Source: CAZLKN01 sp964560135
GTDB taxonomy: Bacteria; Actinomycetota; JAICYB01
Assembly: GCA_964560135.1 (NCBI GenBank)
Contig: CAZLKN010000013.1
Coordinates: 1 to 62,587 of the forward strand
Direction: 5' to 3'
DNA: 62,587 nucleotides
Shown here one piece after another: positions 34,676 through 43,264 of the stretch; positions within the stretch are counted from its first letter, which is position 1, and every line of letters begins with the position of its first letter. A program made the translations under genes and the position numbers. The notes beneath the pieces were generated by a model. That model was given only the letters and a program-made list of their open reading frames with translations, searched no databases and was not told where the DNA came from.

Positions 34676-35575
34676 TCAGTCCGTCCCGAACAGCGCCCGC
34701 AGATCCACGCGATCGGTGATCTTGCCCTGAGGCGTCACGCGCAGCTTCCCGAACCTGAGCGCCTTGACGCCTTCGGAGACAGGTGTCAGCAACCGCAACG
34801 CATCGTCGCGGTACTCCAGGATACCCAATCCGAGGCAGTCACCTCGGCCGTTGTCCACCCCGACCAGCAGACCCTCCAGCTCCTGCAGGTCGAACCCCGG
34901 CGGCAGGGAGGGCAGGAAGACCGTTGGTTTGACCCGCCAACGGAACACCTCCGGACCCAGGAAGGCCGCCAGACGCTCCTCGCGGTAGGTGGCACGCTCC
35001 TCCACCGAGCGCATCCGGATGTCGGGGTGGACCTGCAACTCGACGACGTGGACGGACAGGAACTTCTCGAGCACGCTCGTGATCGGTTCGAGCTCGCCAC
35101 CGCGGGCGAGCGCCACGACGTGGTGGGGACGGCACAGCTCGGCTTTCGTGTGCTTGAGCATCTGGCCCGCCACGCCCTCGATCAGCCCCGAGGTGTCCAC
35201 CACGATGAGTCGCGCACCGAGCTCGATCGCCCGCATCACGAGCTTCGCCGTCCCGGTGACGAGAGGAAGGAAGTTCCCACGCGGGGACGTGGATCCGACG
35301 AAGGCGAGCGCGTCGGGTTGGGCCCGCCGGTCGTCGGTGAGGTCGCCGGGCTCCCGAACGAGCTTCAGGCCGACGGTCCCGGGGGGGCCGACCGAGGACT
35401 GTCCCAGATCGGCGTCGACGATGGCCACCGGGTGTCCGGCCTCCAGTCCGCCGCGGGCCAGCCGGGCACAGAAGGTGGTCTTGCCGGAGTCGACCCCGCC
35501 CACGACGAAGATACGGCCGGGTTCGGCCGCCAGTGTCGCGATCGAGTCGGCGTGCGCCTGTTCGATGTCGTCCAT
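34676..35575 (-). CDS. Clp1/Grc3-type P-loop polynucleotide kinase-like protein
   Basis: The 299-residue protein carries the CLP1_P nucleotide-binding domain: Walker A VGGVDSGKTTFCARL at about 26-40, then IVDADLGQSSVGPPGTVGL (52-70), the strongly diagnostic second motif of Clp1, Grc3 and bacterial 5'-hydroxyl polynucleotide kinases. LIVVDTSGLIEG is Walker B-like. The C-terminal about 120 residues form a small beta domain. Relatives phosphorylate RNA or DNA 5'-OH ends; the substrate here is unknown. It lies between a BldC-like HTH gene and bS22 in an RNA-flavoured operon with thiI. Confidence 0.85.
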   Translation of the reverse strand: MDDIEQAHADSIATLAAEPGRIFVVGGVDSGKTTFCARLARGGLEAGHPVAIVDADLGQSSVGPPGTVGLKLVREPGDLTDDRRAQPDALAFVGSTSPRGNFLPLVTGTAKLVMRAIELGARLIVVDTSGLIEGVAGQMLKHTKAELCRPHHVVALARGGELEPITSVLEKFLSVHVVELQVHPDIRMRSVEERATYREERLAAFLGPEVFRWRVKPTVFLPSLPPGFDLQELEGLLVGVDNGRGDCLGLGILEYRDDALRLLTPVSEGVKALRFGKLRVTPQGKITDRVDLRALFGTD

Positions 35576-35623
35576 CAGCGTGACGAGGGGGACGTGAGGC
35601 GGGGCGGGCGGGGGGTCAGACGG

Positions 35624-35827
35624 TCACCGGCCGTCGGACTCCAGCGTGTGCGACTCGAGGTACCGCTCCAGATCGTCTTCCCGGACCCGGTAGTTCCGTC
35701 CGACCTTGACCGCTCTGAGCTGACCACGGCGGATCAGCCGGTACACCGTCATACGCGACACGCGCATCACGGAGGCGACCTCCGCCACCGTGAGCATCCG
35801 TGAGAGTTCCGGTCCGGTCCCTGCCAT
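35624..35827 (-). CDS. Helix-turn-helix (excisionase/BldC-like) DNA-binding protein
   Basis: The 67-residue protein is a MerR-like HTH domain: LTVAEVASVMRVSRMTVYRLIRRG, then a wing LRAVKVGRNYRVREDDLERYL. It corresponds to Rv0500A, the small HTH gene next to proC and bS22 in mycobacteria, and is a chromosomal regulator, not a phage excisionase. GAAGAGGGG precedes the ATG (35825-35827). The target is unknown. Confidence 0.9.
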   Translation of the reverse strand: MAGTGPELSRMLTVAEVASVMRVSRMTVYRLIRRGQLRAVKVGRNYRVREDDLERYLESHTLESDGR

Positions 35828-35897
35828 CCCCTCTTCTTCCCGTCCTCGTGGGACCAGCGTACCGACGCGGCTCCGGTGGCCGCCACGAACGACCTGC

Positions 35898-36653
35898 CTA
35901 CAGGCGGGCGAGCAGGAACCGGGCCAAGGGACGATAGGCGCTCGGCGGACGGTTGTCGTCGCACATGATCGGCCAGATCCGCAGGCCCCTGGCCCAGGCG
36001 AGGGCGAGGGCGGGGTCGTTCGTGTCCACCAGCGCAACGGCCTCGGCTCCCCGGGCCAGCCCCGCCCCGGCGAACCCGTGATCGCCGACGATGAGGTCGG
36101 GCATCGGTCCGGCATCCAGGAGGTGCTCCATCGGGTGGGGGCTGTGGGTGTGGATGAGCTCGCCACCGGCGGAAACGCAGGCGACGTCGCAGACGTAGCG
36201 GATCTGGGCGCGGTGTCCGTCGTCCATCGGGAAGCTTTCCGCTTCGGCGAAGACCATGATGTGCGCTCCCCGCTCCGCCATCGCCTCGGCCAGACGCAGG
36301 TAGAGCTCGATCGGTCCTGCGGGATGGCCGGTGCCGAACAGGACCCGCTCACCGCGTTCACAGGCCTGGCCGAGGCGCCCCGCCGCCGCCTCGGCCTGCG
36401 AGGCGACCACCCTCGGCTCGACCCAGGAACGCTCGCGACCGCCCTCGTCGCCGAGGTCGCCGCCGGACAGCCGGACGAGGGCCGCGAGCACCTCGGCGGT
36501 GGTCGCCGGGAGCAGATGCCCGAGGCCGAGGGTGACACGTGGGTCGCCGGCCTCCAGCCGGTGCGCCTTCCGGTAGACGTCGTGGACCGGGGTCACGATA
36601 CGGCCGGCCACCGCCAGCCGCTCCAGGTCGGTGGCGAGCTCGGTGGGCGTCAT
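35898..36653 (-). CDS. Conserved actinobacterial phosphatase-like protein
   Basis: The 251-residue protein has a FGTGHPAGPIELYLRLAEAM segment, a late VGDHGFAGAGLARG loop and a DTNDPALALAWARG stretch. Proteins with these features next to proC in actinomycetes are annotated as a phosphatase family (PF15698-like); I assign it on that resemblance only. The ATG overlaps the proC stop by four bases (ATGA), so the two are co-translated. The substrate is unknown. Confidence 0.7.
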   Translation of the reverse strand: MTPTELATDLERLAVAGRIVTPVHDVYRKAHRLEAGDPRVTLGLGHLLPATTAEVLAALVRLSGGDLGDEGGRERSWVEPRVVASQAEAAAGRLGQACERGERVLFGTGHPAGPIELYLRLAEAMAERGAHIMVFAEAESFPMDDGHRAQIRYVCDVACVSAGGELIHTHSPHPMEHLLDAGPMPDLIVGDHGFAGAGLARGAEAVALVDTNDPALALAWARGLRIWPIMCDDNRPPSAYRPLARFLLARL

Positions 36654-37453
36654 CCACCGAGCTCCCGGCTCCGCCGCTGCGCGGCGCGGAGCGCCTCGCC
36701 GAAGGCCGCCCGCACCGCCATGGCCTCGAGAACCGCCAGGGCCGCGGCCGTCGTCCCGCCGGGCGAGGTGACCTGGGCCCGCAGAGAGGCCGGCGAGTCA
36801 CCGGTCTCCAGCAGCATCTGTCCGGCGCCCTCGACGGTGGCGTAGGTGAGGGTCTCGGCCACGTCCCGCGGGAGGCCGAGCGCGACCGCGCCCTCGACCA
36901 TCGCCTCGGCGACGAGGAAGACGTAGGCGGGCCCGGACCCGGAAAGCGCGGTGACGGCGTCCAGATGGTCCTCGGCGACCCAGACGACCGGGCCCACGGT
37001 GGAGAAGACGTCGTCGGCGAGTCTTCGGGTGGCTTCGGTGCAGGCGCTGCCCGCAGCCAGCGCCGTCACTCCGTGGCCGATGCGAGCGGGCGTGTTGGGC
37101 ATGGCGCGTACCACCGGCGGCGTGGCGTCCGAAGCCTCCCGCAGGAGCCCCTCGATACGCGGTGTGGCCAGGCCGGCGACGATGGACAGCACACCCCCGG
37201 GGGCTCCGGCCAGCGCCCGGATCGCCGCCTCGGCGTCCTGCGGCTTCACCGCCAGCAGGACGGCGTCGGCCGCGGCGGCGGCCTCGCGGTTGTCGGTGTG
37301 GACGGTGACACCGAGCTCTGCGCGGAGCGCCTCGAGCCGCTGCGTGCGCACGTCGGCCATGACGAGGTCCGACGGGGACCATCCGGCCGACAGCAGCCCA
37401 CGGGCGAGCGCCTCGCCCATCATCCCCGAGCCGATGACCGCCAGCCTGGTCAT
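36650..37453 (-). CDS. proC: Pyrroline-5-carboxylate reductase
   Basis: The 267-residue enzyme reduces pyrroline-5-carboxylate to proline with NAD(P)H. The N-terminal Rossmann motif is LAVIGSGMMGEALARGL. VRAMPNTPARIGHGVTAL and the active-site GSGPAYVFLVAEAM with the C-terminal QVTSPGGTTAAALAVLE are standard ProC signatures. The ATG at 37451-37453 lies four bases after thiI. Confidence 0.96.
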   Translation of the reverse strand: MTRLAVIGSGMMGEALARGLLSAGWSPSDLVMADVRTQRLEALRAELGVTVHTDNREAAAAADAVLLAVKPQDAEAAIRALAGAPGGVLSIVAGLATPRIEGLLREASDATPPVVRAMPNTPARIGHGVTALAAGSACTEATRRLADDVFSTVGPVVWVAEDHLDAVTALSGSGPAYVFLVAEAMVEGAVALGLPRDVAETLTYATVEGAGQMLLETGDSPASLRAQVTSPGGTTAAALAVLEAMAVRAAFGEALRAAQRRSRELGG

Positions 37454-37457
37454 GTCC

Positions 37458-38687
37458 TCATCCTCCGTCGCCCCGACCGCACGCCGTCCGTTCGACGCGC
37501 AGCGCATGAGTCTCCTGCAAACAGGAGGCCACCATAGCCGGAACATCGAGCTCCGCCTCGGCGGCGGCGCAGGACTCGATCCCCGCCCGCGTCGCCGGCG
37601 AGCGCGGTACGAACAGCGAGCAGCAGTCGGCGTAGGGAAGGATCGACAGCTCGTAGGTTCCGATCCGCTTCGCCGCATCCACGATGTCCTGCTTGTCGTC
37701 GCCGACCAGCGGCCGCAGGATCGGCAGCGGCGACGCGTCGTCCACGCACACCATGTTCTCCATCGTCTGGGAGGCGACCTGGCCCAGGCTGTCCCCCGTG
37801 ACGAGCATCCCGGCCCCCTCCCGGGCGGCGAGCTCCGAGGCGATCCGCACCATGAGCCGGCGGTAGAGGACGACCCGCAGATCTGGGGGCGCGGCGACCA
37901 CCACCTGCTGTTGGGCCTGCCCCAACGGCACCAGGTGCAGGGTCGTGGTCCCCTGCCAGCCCGCGACGATCTCTGCGAGCTCCTCCGCTTTCCGTGCGCT
38001 CGACAGATCGGTGAACGGCGCCGAATGGAAGTGGCACAGGACGGCTTCCGCGCCCCGGCGCAGCACCCGGTAGGTGGCCACCGGCGAGTCGATGCCCCCG
38101 GACAGCAGGGAGACCACCCGGCCGGACACGCCCACCGGGAGGCCGCCCGGGCCCGGACGGCGGTCCACGTACACGAACGCCCGGCGGCGGACGACCTCCA
38201 CGTGGATCGTGGCGTCCGGAGCGTCAAGGTTCACGCCGGCTCCCGTGGCGCGCTGGATCTCGGCCCCCAGCTGCACGTTGATGTCGCGGGAGGTGAGCGG
38301 GAGCTCCTTGGTGGCGCGGCGGGCCGCGACGCCGAACGTGGCGAACGGCCGCTCGGCCAGGAGCGCAAGCGCGGCGTCCAACATCGGCGGGATCTCCGGC
38401 GGGACGATCGCACAGGGGCCGTAGGCCGCAACCCCGAAGGCTGCGCCCACCCGCTCGAGGATCCCCTCCACCGGGGGGCCCGGGGTCCGCACCAGCAGCC
38501 GGCCCGGCATGACCTCGATCCCGTCGTGCGGGCAGCCGACCAGCGCGTCCTCGAGATTGCGGACGAGACGCCGCTCGAAGAAGCCGCGGTTCCGGCCCTT
38601 CAGGCCGATCTCGTGGTAGTGGACCACCACGCCGTGGCCGAGGCCCCGGTCGGTGGTGGGCGCGCCGGCCGCCGCATCGGTGGTCAT
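37458..38687 (-). CDS. thiI: tRNA 4-thiouridine(8) synthase ThiI (no rhodanese domain)
   Basis: The 409-residue protein has an N-terminal ferredoxin-like/THUMP region (YHEIGLKGRNRGFFERRLVRNL) and a PP-loop ATPase with SLLSGGIDSPVATY. It adenylates U8 of tRNA for sulfur insertion, and may also feed thiazole synthesis. The C-terminal rhodanese domain of E. coli ThiI is absent, as in many Gram-positives; the cysteine in ILPYADCCSLFVP is kept. A separate persulfide donor is therefore needed. The ATG at 38685-38687 is chosen over upstream open frame. It heads the proC-bS22-PlsC operon. Confidence 0.93.
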   Translation of the reverse strand: MTTDAAAGAPTTDRGLGHGVVVHYHEIGLKGRNRGFFERRLVRNLEDALVGCPHDGIEVMPGRLLVRTPGPPVEGILERVGAAFGVAAYGPCAIVPPEIPPMLDAALALLAERPFATFGVAARRATKELPLTSRDINVQLGAEIQRATGAGVNLDAPDATIHVEVVRRRAFVYVDRRPGPGGLPVGVSGRVVSLLSGGIDSPVATYRVLRRGAEAVLCHFHSAPFTDLSSARKAEELAEIVAGWQGTTTLHLVPLGQAQQQVVVAAPPDLRVVLYRRLMVRIASELAAREGAGMLVTGDSLGQVASQTMENMVCVDDASPLPILRPLVGDDKQDIVDAAKRIGTYELSILPYADCCSLFVPRSPATRAGIESCAAAEAELDVPAMVASCLQETHALRVERTACGRGDGG

Positions 38688-38793
38688 CTTCCCAGTGTGG
38701 CATCTCCGGCGCCGGGCGCCGGAGGAGGATCGGCGACTTCTCGGTCGGACCTGCTGGGGCGCGGTAGACTGGCTGCACGTCCAGGGGGTCAGG

Positions 38794-39408
38794 GTGGAAG
38801 AACAACGCATACCGCTGTTCCCGCTGCACACATTGCTGTTCCCACATACCGATCTCGGTCTGCACGTGTTCGAGGAGCGCTACCGTGCACTCGTCGCCCA
38901 CTGCCTCGAGACCGGTGAGGGCTTCGGCGTCGTGCTGATCCGCAAGGGTCGCGAGGTGGGTGGGCCCGCCGAGATCCACGACGTCGGGACGTTGGCGCGC
39001 ATCGCCGGGTACGCACGCCTGCCGGACGGCCGCTACCTGCTCGAGGTGGAAGGCACGAAACGCTTCAGGGTCCTGAACAGCAACATCGCCTCTCCGTACC
39101 ACGAAGCCGACGTGGCCTGGCTGCCCGAACCCATCGGGAATTTCTCCTCGGCCCGCGATGAGAGCACCGAGTCCGAGACCCTGCTCATGTCCTACCGCTC
39201 CGCCAACGGGGACAGCGACACGCCGGTCCAGCTCCCGGTGGATCCCGTCGCGCGCTCGTACGTGGTCGCTTCGCTGCTCACGATCGACCCCCCGGAGAAA
39301 CAGGCGCTCCTGGAGACCGAGTCCGCCGACCTCAGGCTCGCCCGCGAGGTGTCCATCCTCCGTCGCGAGATGGCCCTCCTGGGCCACCTGCGGCGCGAAC
39401 GCGGATGA
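38794..39408 (+). CDS. LON substrate-binding domain protein
   Basis: The 204-residue protein is a stand-alone N-terminal LON domain: IPLFPLHTLLFPHTDLGLHVFEERYRALV, FGVVLIRKG, VGTLARI and RYLLEVEGTKRFRV. It lacks ATPase and protease parts. Such proteins are thought to bind misfolded proteins or act in ubiquitin-like or redox pathways, but the role is not known. The start is GTG at 38794 with GGGGG upstream, and a TAGACT -10-like box lies at 38765-38770. Its stop TGA touches the TCA of the convergent TlpA gene with no gap. Confidence 0.87.
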   Translation: MEEQRIPLFPLHTLLFPHTDLGLHVFEERYRALVAHCLETGEGFGVVLIRKGREVGGPAEIHDVGTLARIAGYARLPDGRYLLEVEGTKRFRVLNSNIASPYHEADVAWLPEPIGNFSSARDESTESETLLMSYRSANGDSDTPVQLPVDPVARSYVVASLLTIDPPEKQALLETESADLRLAREVSILRREMALLGHLRRERG

Positions 39409-39939
39409 TCAGGCCGGGCTCCGTCGCGGGATCCCGATCTGCAGCAGCTGCTCGATCTTCTCCTCGAGCTCCTCGTCGTTGATCTCGCCCGAGTGGACGA
39501 AGGCCAGCTCCCCGTCGGCCCGGTAGAACTGGGTGGTCGGGAGGCCCACGATCCGCTCCTCGCGGCGGATCTCGCCCCGGCGGTCGGCGAGGTTCGGGAA
39601 CGGGATCCTGAATTCGCGCGCGAAAGCCTCGGCTTCGTCCCGCGCGTCCTCCACGTTGACGCCCAGGAACCGCACGCGACCCTCGTAGCGCCGGGCGGCG
39701 TCCACCAGGCGAGGCATCTCGGCCTTGCACGGTTCGCACCAGGTCGCCCAGAAGTTCACGACCACCGGCTCGCCCCGGAAGGAGGAGATCACCTCGCGAT
39801 ACCCGGCCGGGTCGCCGTCGGCCAGACCGCCGGGTTCCAAGGAGGGCATCGCCTGCTCCCCGGTATCGGAGGCATCGGTTCCGCAGGCACCCGCGACGAC
39901 AACGAGTACCGCGAGGAGGGCCGAGAGGGATCGCGGCAT
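39409..39939 (-). CDS. TlpA/ResA-like thioredoxin-fold lipoprotein
   Basis: The 176-residue protein has a lipoprotein signal with lipobox VAGAC (Cys19) and a thioredoxin fold with the active site FWATWCEPCKAEMP (CxxC). It should act outside the membrane as a thiol-disulfide reductant, typically for apocytochrome c, receiving electrons from CcdA (21217-21924). The FLGVNVEDARDEAEAFAREF insert is typical of the TlpA/ResA group. Confidence 0.92.
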   Translation of the reverse strand: MPRSLSALLAVLVVVAGACGTDASDTGEQAMPSLEPGGLADGDPAGYREVISSFRGEPVVVNFWATWCEPCKAEMPRLVDAARRYEGRVRFLGVNVEDARDEAEAFAREFRIPFPNLADRRGEIRREERIVGLPTTQFYRADGELAFVHSGEINDEELEEKIEQLLQIGIPRRSPA

Positions 39940-39974
39940 GCGACCAGCCTATCGTGGGGGCCGGCCCCGCCGGA

Positions 39975-40826
39975 TCAGGAGCAGGTGGTCAGGCAGAACC
40001 CCTGGGCGGGGGTACGCCGCTCGGGATCGGCGGCGAGCACGCCGACGGCGTCGTAGCGCCCGGTGATCGTGGCGCGTTCCTCATCCTCGCGGTTGTCGAC
40101 CTTGGGCCACTCCTCACTGAAGCTCCGGCACGTGTCCGGCGCCCAGCGCTCCACACCCATCATCTGGGCGAAGCTGCGGCCCTTGGACCACACCCAGATC
40201 AGGGTGTCGTACCGGTAGACCTCGAAGTCGTAGCGTTGGGCGTCACGGAAGGAGGCTTCGACGGCGGCCGATGTCCGGTTGCAGACCTCGAGGGTGAGGA
40301 TGACCGACTCGGCGGGGGCGACGGGCCGATCGGGGACGTGCAACGTCAGCGTCAACTCGCCGGGTGCGGGCGCTTCCTGTTCGCCGGCCGCCGCCTGGGC
40401 GTCCGAGCTGCGTTCGGCTCGTTTCCCCGGATCCNNNNNNNNNNNNNNNNNNNNNNNNNNNNNNNNNNNNNNNNNNNNNNNNNNNNNNNNNNNNNNNNNN
40501 NNNNNNNNNNNNNNNNNNNNNNNNNNNNNNNNNNCCCCGGATCCCTCGTCGACGCGGTCGACCATCTCATCAGGCCGGCCCTCCTGCAGGGTCTCGGCCG
40601 CGGCGGTGGGTCCGGGCGTTCCGGAGGGTTCCGCCAGTTGTGATACGTCCCGGCTCCCCGGCAACGCCACAGCCAGGACGGCCAAGACCAGGACGACGAC
40701 GCCCGCCGATCCTCCCACGGCGGCCCGGCGCCGCCGTTGGATCGACGCGGCCCTCGCACGGATCGCGTCCGCTTGGACCTCGGCCCCGGGGGACAGCTCG
40801 CCCAGACGCTCGAGCGGGTCGCTCAC
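39975..40826 (-). CDS. Sigma-factor-linked membrane protein with extracytoplasmic BsuPI domain (interrupted by gap)
   Basis: The frame begins with GTG overlapping the ECF sigma stop by four bases. A short cytoplasmic segment with a basic RRRRRA stretch is followed by one TM helix (VGGSAGVVVLVLAVLAVALPG). After the 100-N gap comes a C-terminal domain with VILTLEVCNRT, YDFEVYRYDTLIWVWSKG and RSFSEEW, matching the BsuPI (intracellular protease inhibitor) beta-sandwich. No HxxxCxxC zinc motif of classical anti-sigma factors is seen. The gene pairing suggests it controls or responds to the sigma factor. Continuity across the gap is assumed. Confidence 0.65.
   Translation of the reverse strand: MSDPLERLGELSPGAEVQADAIRARAASIQRRRRAAVGGSAGVVVLVLAVLAVALPGSRDVSQLAEPSGTPGPTAAAETLQEGRPDEMVDRVDEGSGXXXXXXXXXXXXXXXXXXXXXXXXXXXXXXXXXXDPGKRAERSSDAQAAAGEQEAPAPGELTLTLHVPDRPVAPAESVILTLEVCNRTSAAVEASFRDAQRYDFEVYRYDTLIWVWSKGRSFAQMMGVERWAPDTCRSFSEEWPKVDNREDEERATITGRYDAVGVLAADPERRTPAQGFCLTTCS
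40435..40534. other. Assembly gap (100 N) flanked by CCCCGGATCC on both sides
   Basis: The base runs on the two sides of the 100 N both show CCCCGGATCC: it ends the left contig (40425-40434) and starts the right one (40535-40544). Collapsing the two copies would shift the reading frame of the BsuPI gene by one base, so a simple overlap is not supported. Confidence 0.95.
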
Positions 40827-41356
40827 GCGTCCTCACCTCCGAGGTCGATCCGCAGCCGCTCCCGGGCCTGGAACAGCAGGGACTTGACCGTCCCCGGACG
40901 GCAACCCATCGCCTCGGCGACCTCCTTCACGGGCAGACCGAGGACGTAGTACAAGGCCACAGCGGTGCGTTGCCGGACGGGCAATTCGGCCACCGCGCGG
41001 CGCAGCTCCGGATGGGGCTCGACCGGGTGCTGGACCAGATCCTCACGGCGCCCCAAACGGGCCACCGCCCGCATCTCGCGGGCCGCACGCCGTCGCCAAC
41101 TGATCGCCAGATTCGTCGCCACTCGGTGGATCCATCCTCCAGGGTTCCCGTCGGGCCACAGCTTGTTCCAGGACAGATACGCGCGCGCAAAGGCCTCCTG
41201 GGCGATGTCCTCCGCGATCCCGTGGTCCCGGACGATCAGCCTGACCGTCCCGACGAGCTTGGGGTAGCGCTCGGTGAGGAACGCCTCGAATGCCTCCTCG
41301 GACGTCGGTTCGTCCCGTTCCCCTTCTCCAACGCCGTCGGGGACCGGATGGTTCAA
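40823..41356 (-). CDS. ECF-type RNA polymerase sigma factor
   Basis: The 177-residue protein has sigma-2 (HGIAEDIAQEAFARAYLSWNKLWPDGNPGGWIHRVATNLAISWRRR) and sigma-4 (LPVRQRTAVALYYVLGLPVKEVAEAMGCRPGTVKSLLFQARERLR) regions and no sigma-3, the two-domain ECF layout. It is paired with the downstream single-TM BsuPI protein (GTGA overlap). Its target promoters are not known; I could not find an obvious autoregulatory -35/-10. Confidence 0.93.
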   Translation of the reverse strand: MNHPVPDGVGEGERDEPTSEEAFEAFLTERYPKLVGTVRLIVRDHGIAEDIAQEAFARAYLSWNKLWPDGNPGGWIHRVATNLAISWRRRAAREMRAVARLGRREDLVQHPVEPHPELRRAVAELPVRQRTAVALYYVLGLPVKEVAEAMGCRPGTVKSLLFQARERLRIDLGGEDA

Positions 41357-41408
41357 CGTCGTTCGTTCACCGTCGTCCAGACGGACCGCCCCCCGTCGCG
41401 TCGTGGGC

Positions 41409-42299
41409 CTACCGTGCCTCGATCTCCATGCGGAGCTGCTCGAGCTGCTGGAGCCTCCTGTCGAGCGGTGGATGTGAGGAGAACAGCTCCTTCATCTTCG
41501 TCGGCACGATGAAGAACGCGTTCATGGTTTCGAGCTGCTTGCGCGCGCCCTCGGGGATACGCCGCATGTCTCCGGAGATGTTGACGAGCGCCGACGCCAG
41601 ATCCGAGGGACGGCCGGTCAGGTACGCGGCCTTGCGGTCGGCGCCGAGCTCACGGTAGCGGCTCAACGCCATGATCAGGATCTGGGACAGGAAATAGACC
41701 GCCATCGCCACCAGCCACACGACCATGATCGACTGCGCTCCACTGTTGCGGTTGCGCCCTCCGCCTCCGAACAGGCCCATGAACATGAACCACCGCATGA
41801 TGAAGAACGCGATCATCGCGAAGAACGACGCCAGGGTCATCACTGCGACATCCCGGTGGACGATGTGGGCGATCTCGTGCGCCAGCACGCCCTCCACCTC
41901 GCGGGGGCTGAGACGATCGAGCAGGCCGCGGGTGACCGCAACCACGGCCTTGCGAGGGTTCCGGCCCGTGGCGAAGGCGTTCGGGATCGGCATCTCGGAG
42001 ATCGCGACCTTCGGCTTGGGCACCCCGGCGGCCATCGCGAGGCGATCCACCATGGCGTGGAGTTCGGGCGCGTCCTGCGGGGAGACCTCCTTGGCCCGCA
42101 TGGCCTTCATGGCCAGCTTGTGGGAGAAGAAGTACTGGAGGCCCAGCATCACCGCCGCGATGGCGACGAGCGGACCGATGCCCACCCCCTGCGCGCTCAG
42201 GAAGCTCAGGAAGCCCAGGTACAGCGCGACGAGCAGCGCGCCCGTGAGTAGCATCCGGACCCGGAGACCCCAGTCCCCGCTGGTCGCACCCTGCCTCAT
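41409..42299 (-). CDS. htpX: M48 family metalloprotease HtpX
   Basis: The 296-residue membrane zinc protease has two N-terminal TM helices, the catalytic HEIAH at 141-145, two further TM helices and a late Glu in YRELGADRKAAYLTG. HtpX degrades damaged membrane proteins under envelope stress. The frame is open to 42335, but AGGAGG (42306-42311) lies six bases before the ATG at 42297-42299, which gives the usual HtpX N-terminus. Confidence 0.94.
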   Translation of the reverse strand: MRQGATSGDWGLRVRMLLTGALLVALYLGFLSFLSAQGVGIGPLVAIAAVMLGLQYFFSHKLAMKAMRAKEVSPQDAPELHAMVDRLAMAAGVPKPKVAISEMPIPNAFATGRNPRKAVVAVTRGLLDRLSPREVEGVLAHEIAHIVHRDVAVMTLASFFAMIAFFIMRWFMFMGLFGGGGRNRNSGAQSIMVVWLVAMAVYFLSQILIMALSRYRELGADRKAAYLTGRPSDLASALVNISGDMRRIPEGARKQLETMNAFFIVPTKMKELFSSHPPLDRRLQQLEQLRMEIEAR

Positions 42300-42412
42300 G
42301 CCGATCCTCCTGTTCACGACGACATCGTTCTCCATTCTTCCACGTCGCAGAGCGCAGGTTGGTTCCCGGTCCGCGCCCGGTGTCCGCGGGATCCACTAGC
42401 ATCGGCACGCTC

Positions 42413-43264
42413 ATGGAAGACATCCACGTGGAACCACCCGCACCCGAGCTGCGATCCCTCGGCAAGGGGGCCACGGTGTGGGTGGCCGGGGAAGGCGACC
42501 CGCTGCTGGTCCTCCACGGCTGGGGGCTGCGTCCCGACGTCTACATGTCGGGACTGCTGGACCTCGCCGGCCGCGGGTTCCAGGTGGCCGCACCGACCCT
42601 CGCCGTGGTCGGCCGCCGCTGGGACATGGACCGGGCGGTGCATCGGGTCTGCAAGACGCTGGATCACCTCGGATGGGACCGGGCGATCGTGGTCGGCAAC
42701 TCCCTGGGAGGAGCCGTCGGGATTTCCTTCGCCTCACGTCATCCGGGCAGGGTCCGTCTCCTCGGTCTGGTCAATTCGGTGGGCCTGCCGCTCGACCGGG
42801 GCGTCCTGGGCTGGGCCATGCCCTTCCGGCGGTACGCCACCGCCGCGAACCTCGGCGCCCTGACGGCGTTCGGTCGCAACGCGCTGCACGGGCGCGGGCT
42901 GCTCAACCTCGCCGGTGCCGCCTTCTACGCCCGCGGGGCCGGACTGGCCGAAGAACTCGAGCGCGTTCGTCTGGCTGGGGTCCCTGCGGCGATCCTGTGG
43001 GGTGAGGACGACCGGCTGCTGCCCCTGGACATGGGACGCGAGGTCGCGCGGATGCTCGGCGCCCCGGTGCGGATCGTCCCCGGCGCCGACCACGACTGGA
43101 CCGTACGCCACCCGCGACTGTTCGCCCGGGAGCTCGAGCTCACCCTCCGAGCGGTCCTGCGCGATCGGAGCCGCAACAACGGATCCGCGGTCGGAGGGTT
43201 CACCAAGCGCCTCAGGGCCGCGGATCGGCGGGCAGGGGGCGGGACGCCAACTCAGATCCCGTAG
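42413..43264 (+). CDS. Alpha/beta hydrolase
   Basis: The 283-residue protein has an oxyanion-loop LLVLHGWGLRPDVY, nucleophile Ser97 in VGNSLGG, an acid residue in LWGEDDRLLP and catalytic His in GADHDWTVRH. The substrate is unknown. A TAGCAT -10-like box (42397-42402) ends ten bases before the ATG and no ribosome-binding site is seen, so it may be leaderless. The 3' end overlaps the convergent GNAT gene by 13 bases. Confidence 0.9.
   Translation: MEDIHVEPPAPELRSLGKGATVWVAGEGDPLLVLHGWGLRPDVYMSGLLDLAGRGFQVAAPTLAVVGRRWDMDRAVHRVCKTLDHLGWDRAIVVGNSLGGAVGISFASRHPGRVRLLGLVNSVGLPLDRGVLGWAMPFRRYATAANLGALTAFGRNALHGRGLLNLAGAAFYARGAGLAEELERVRLAGVPAAILWGEDDRLLPLDMGREVARMLGAPVRIVPGADHDWTVRHPRLFARELELTLRAVLRDRSRNNGSAVGGFTKRLRAADRRAGGGTPTQIP

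Noticed and set aside
35624..35827. Excisionase-like HTH as a sign of a prophage or integrative element
   Set aside because: The protein is the Rv0500A-type chromosomal HTH beside proC and bS22. No integrase, attachment repeats or phage genes occur nearby. The same applies to bldC at 57473-57664.
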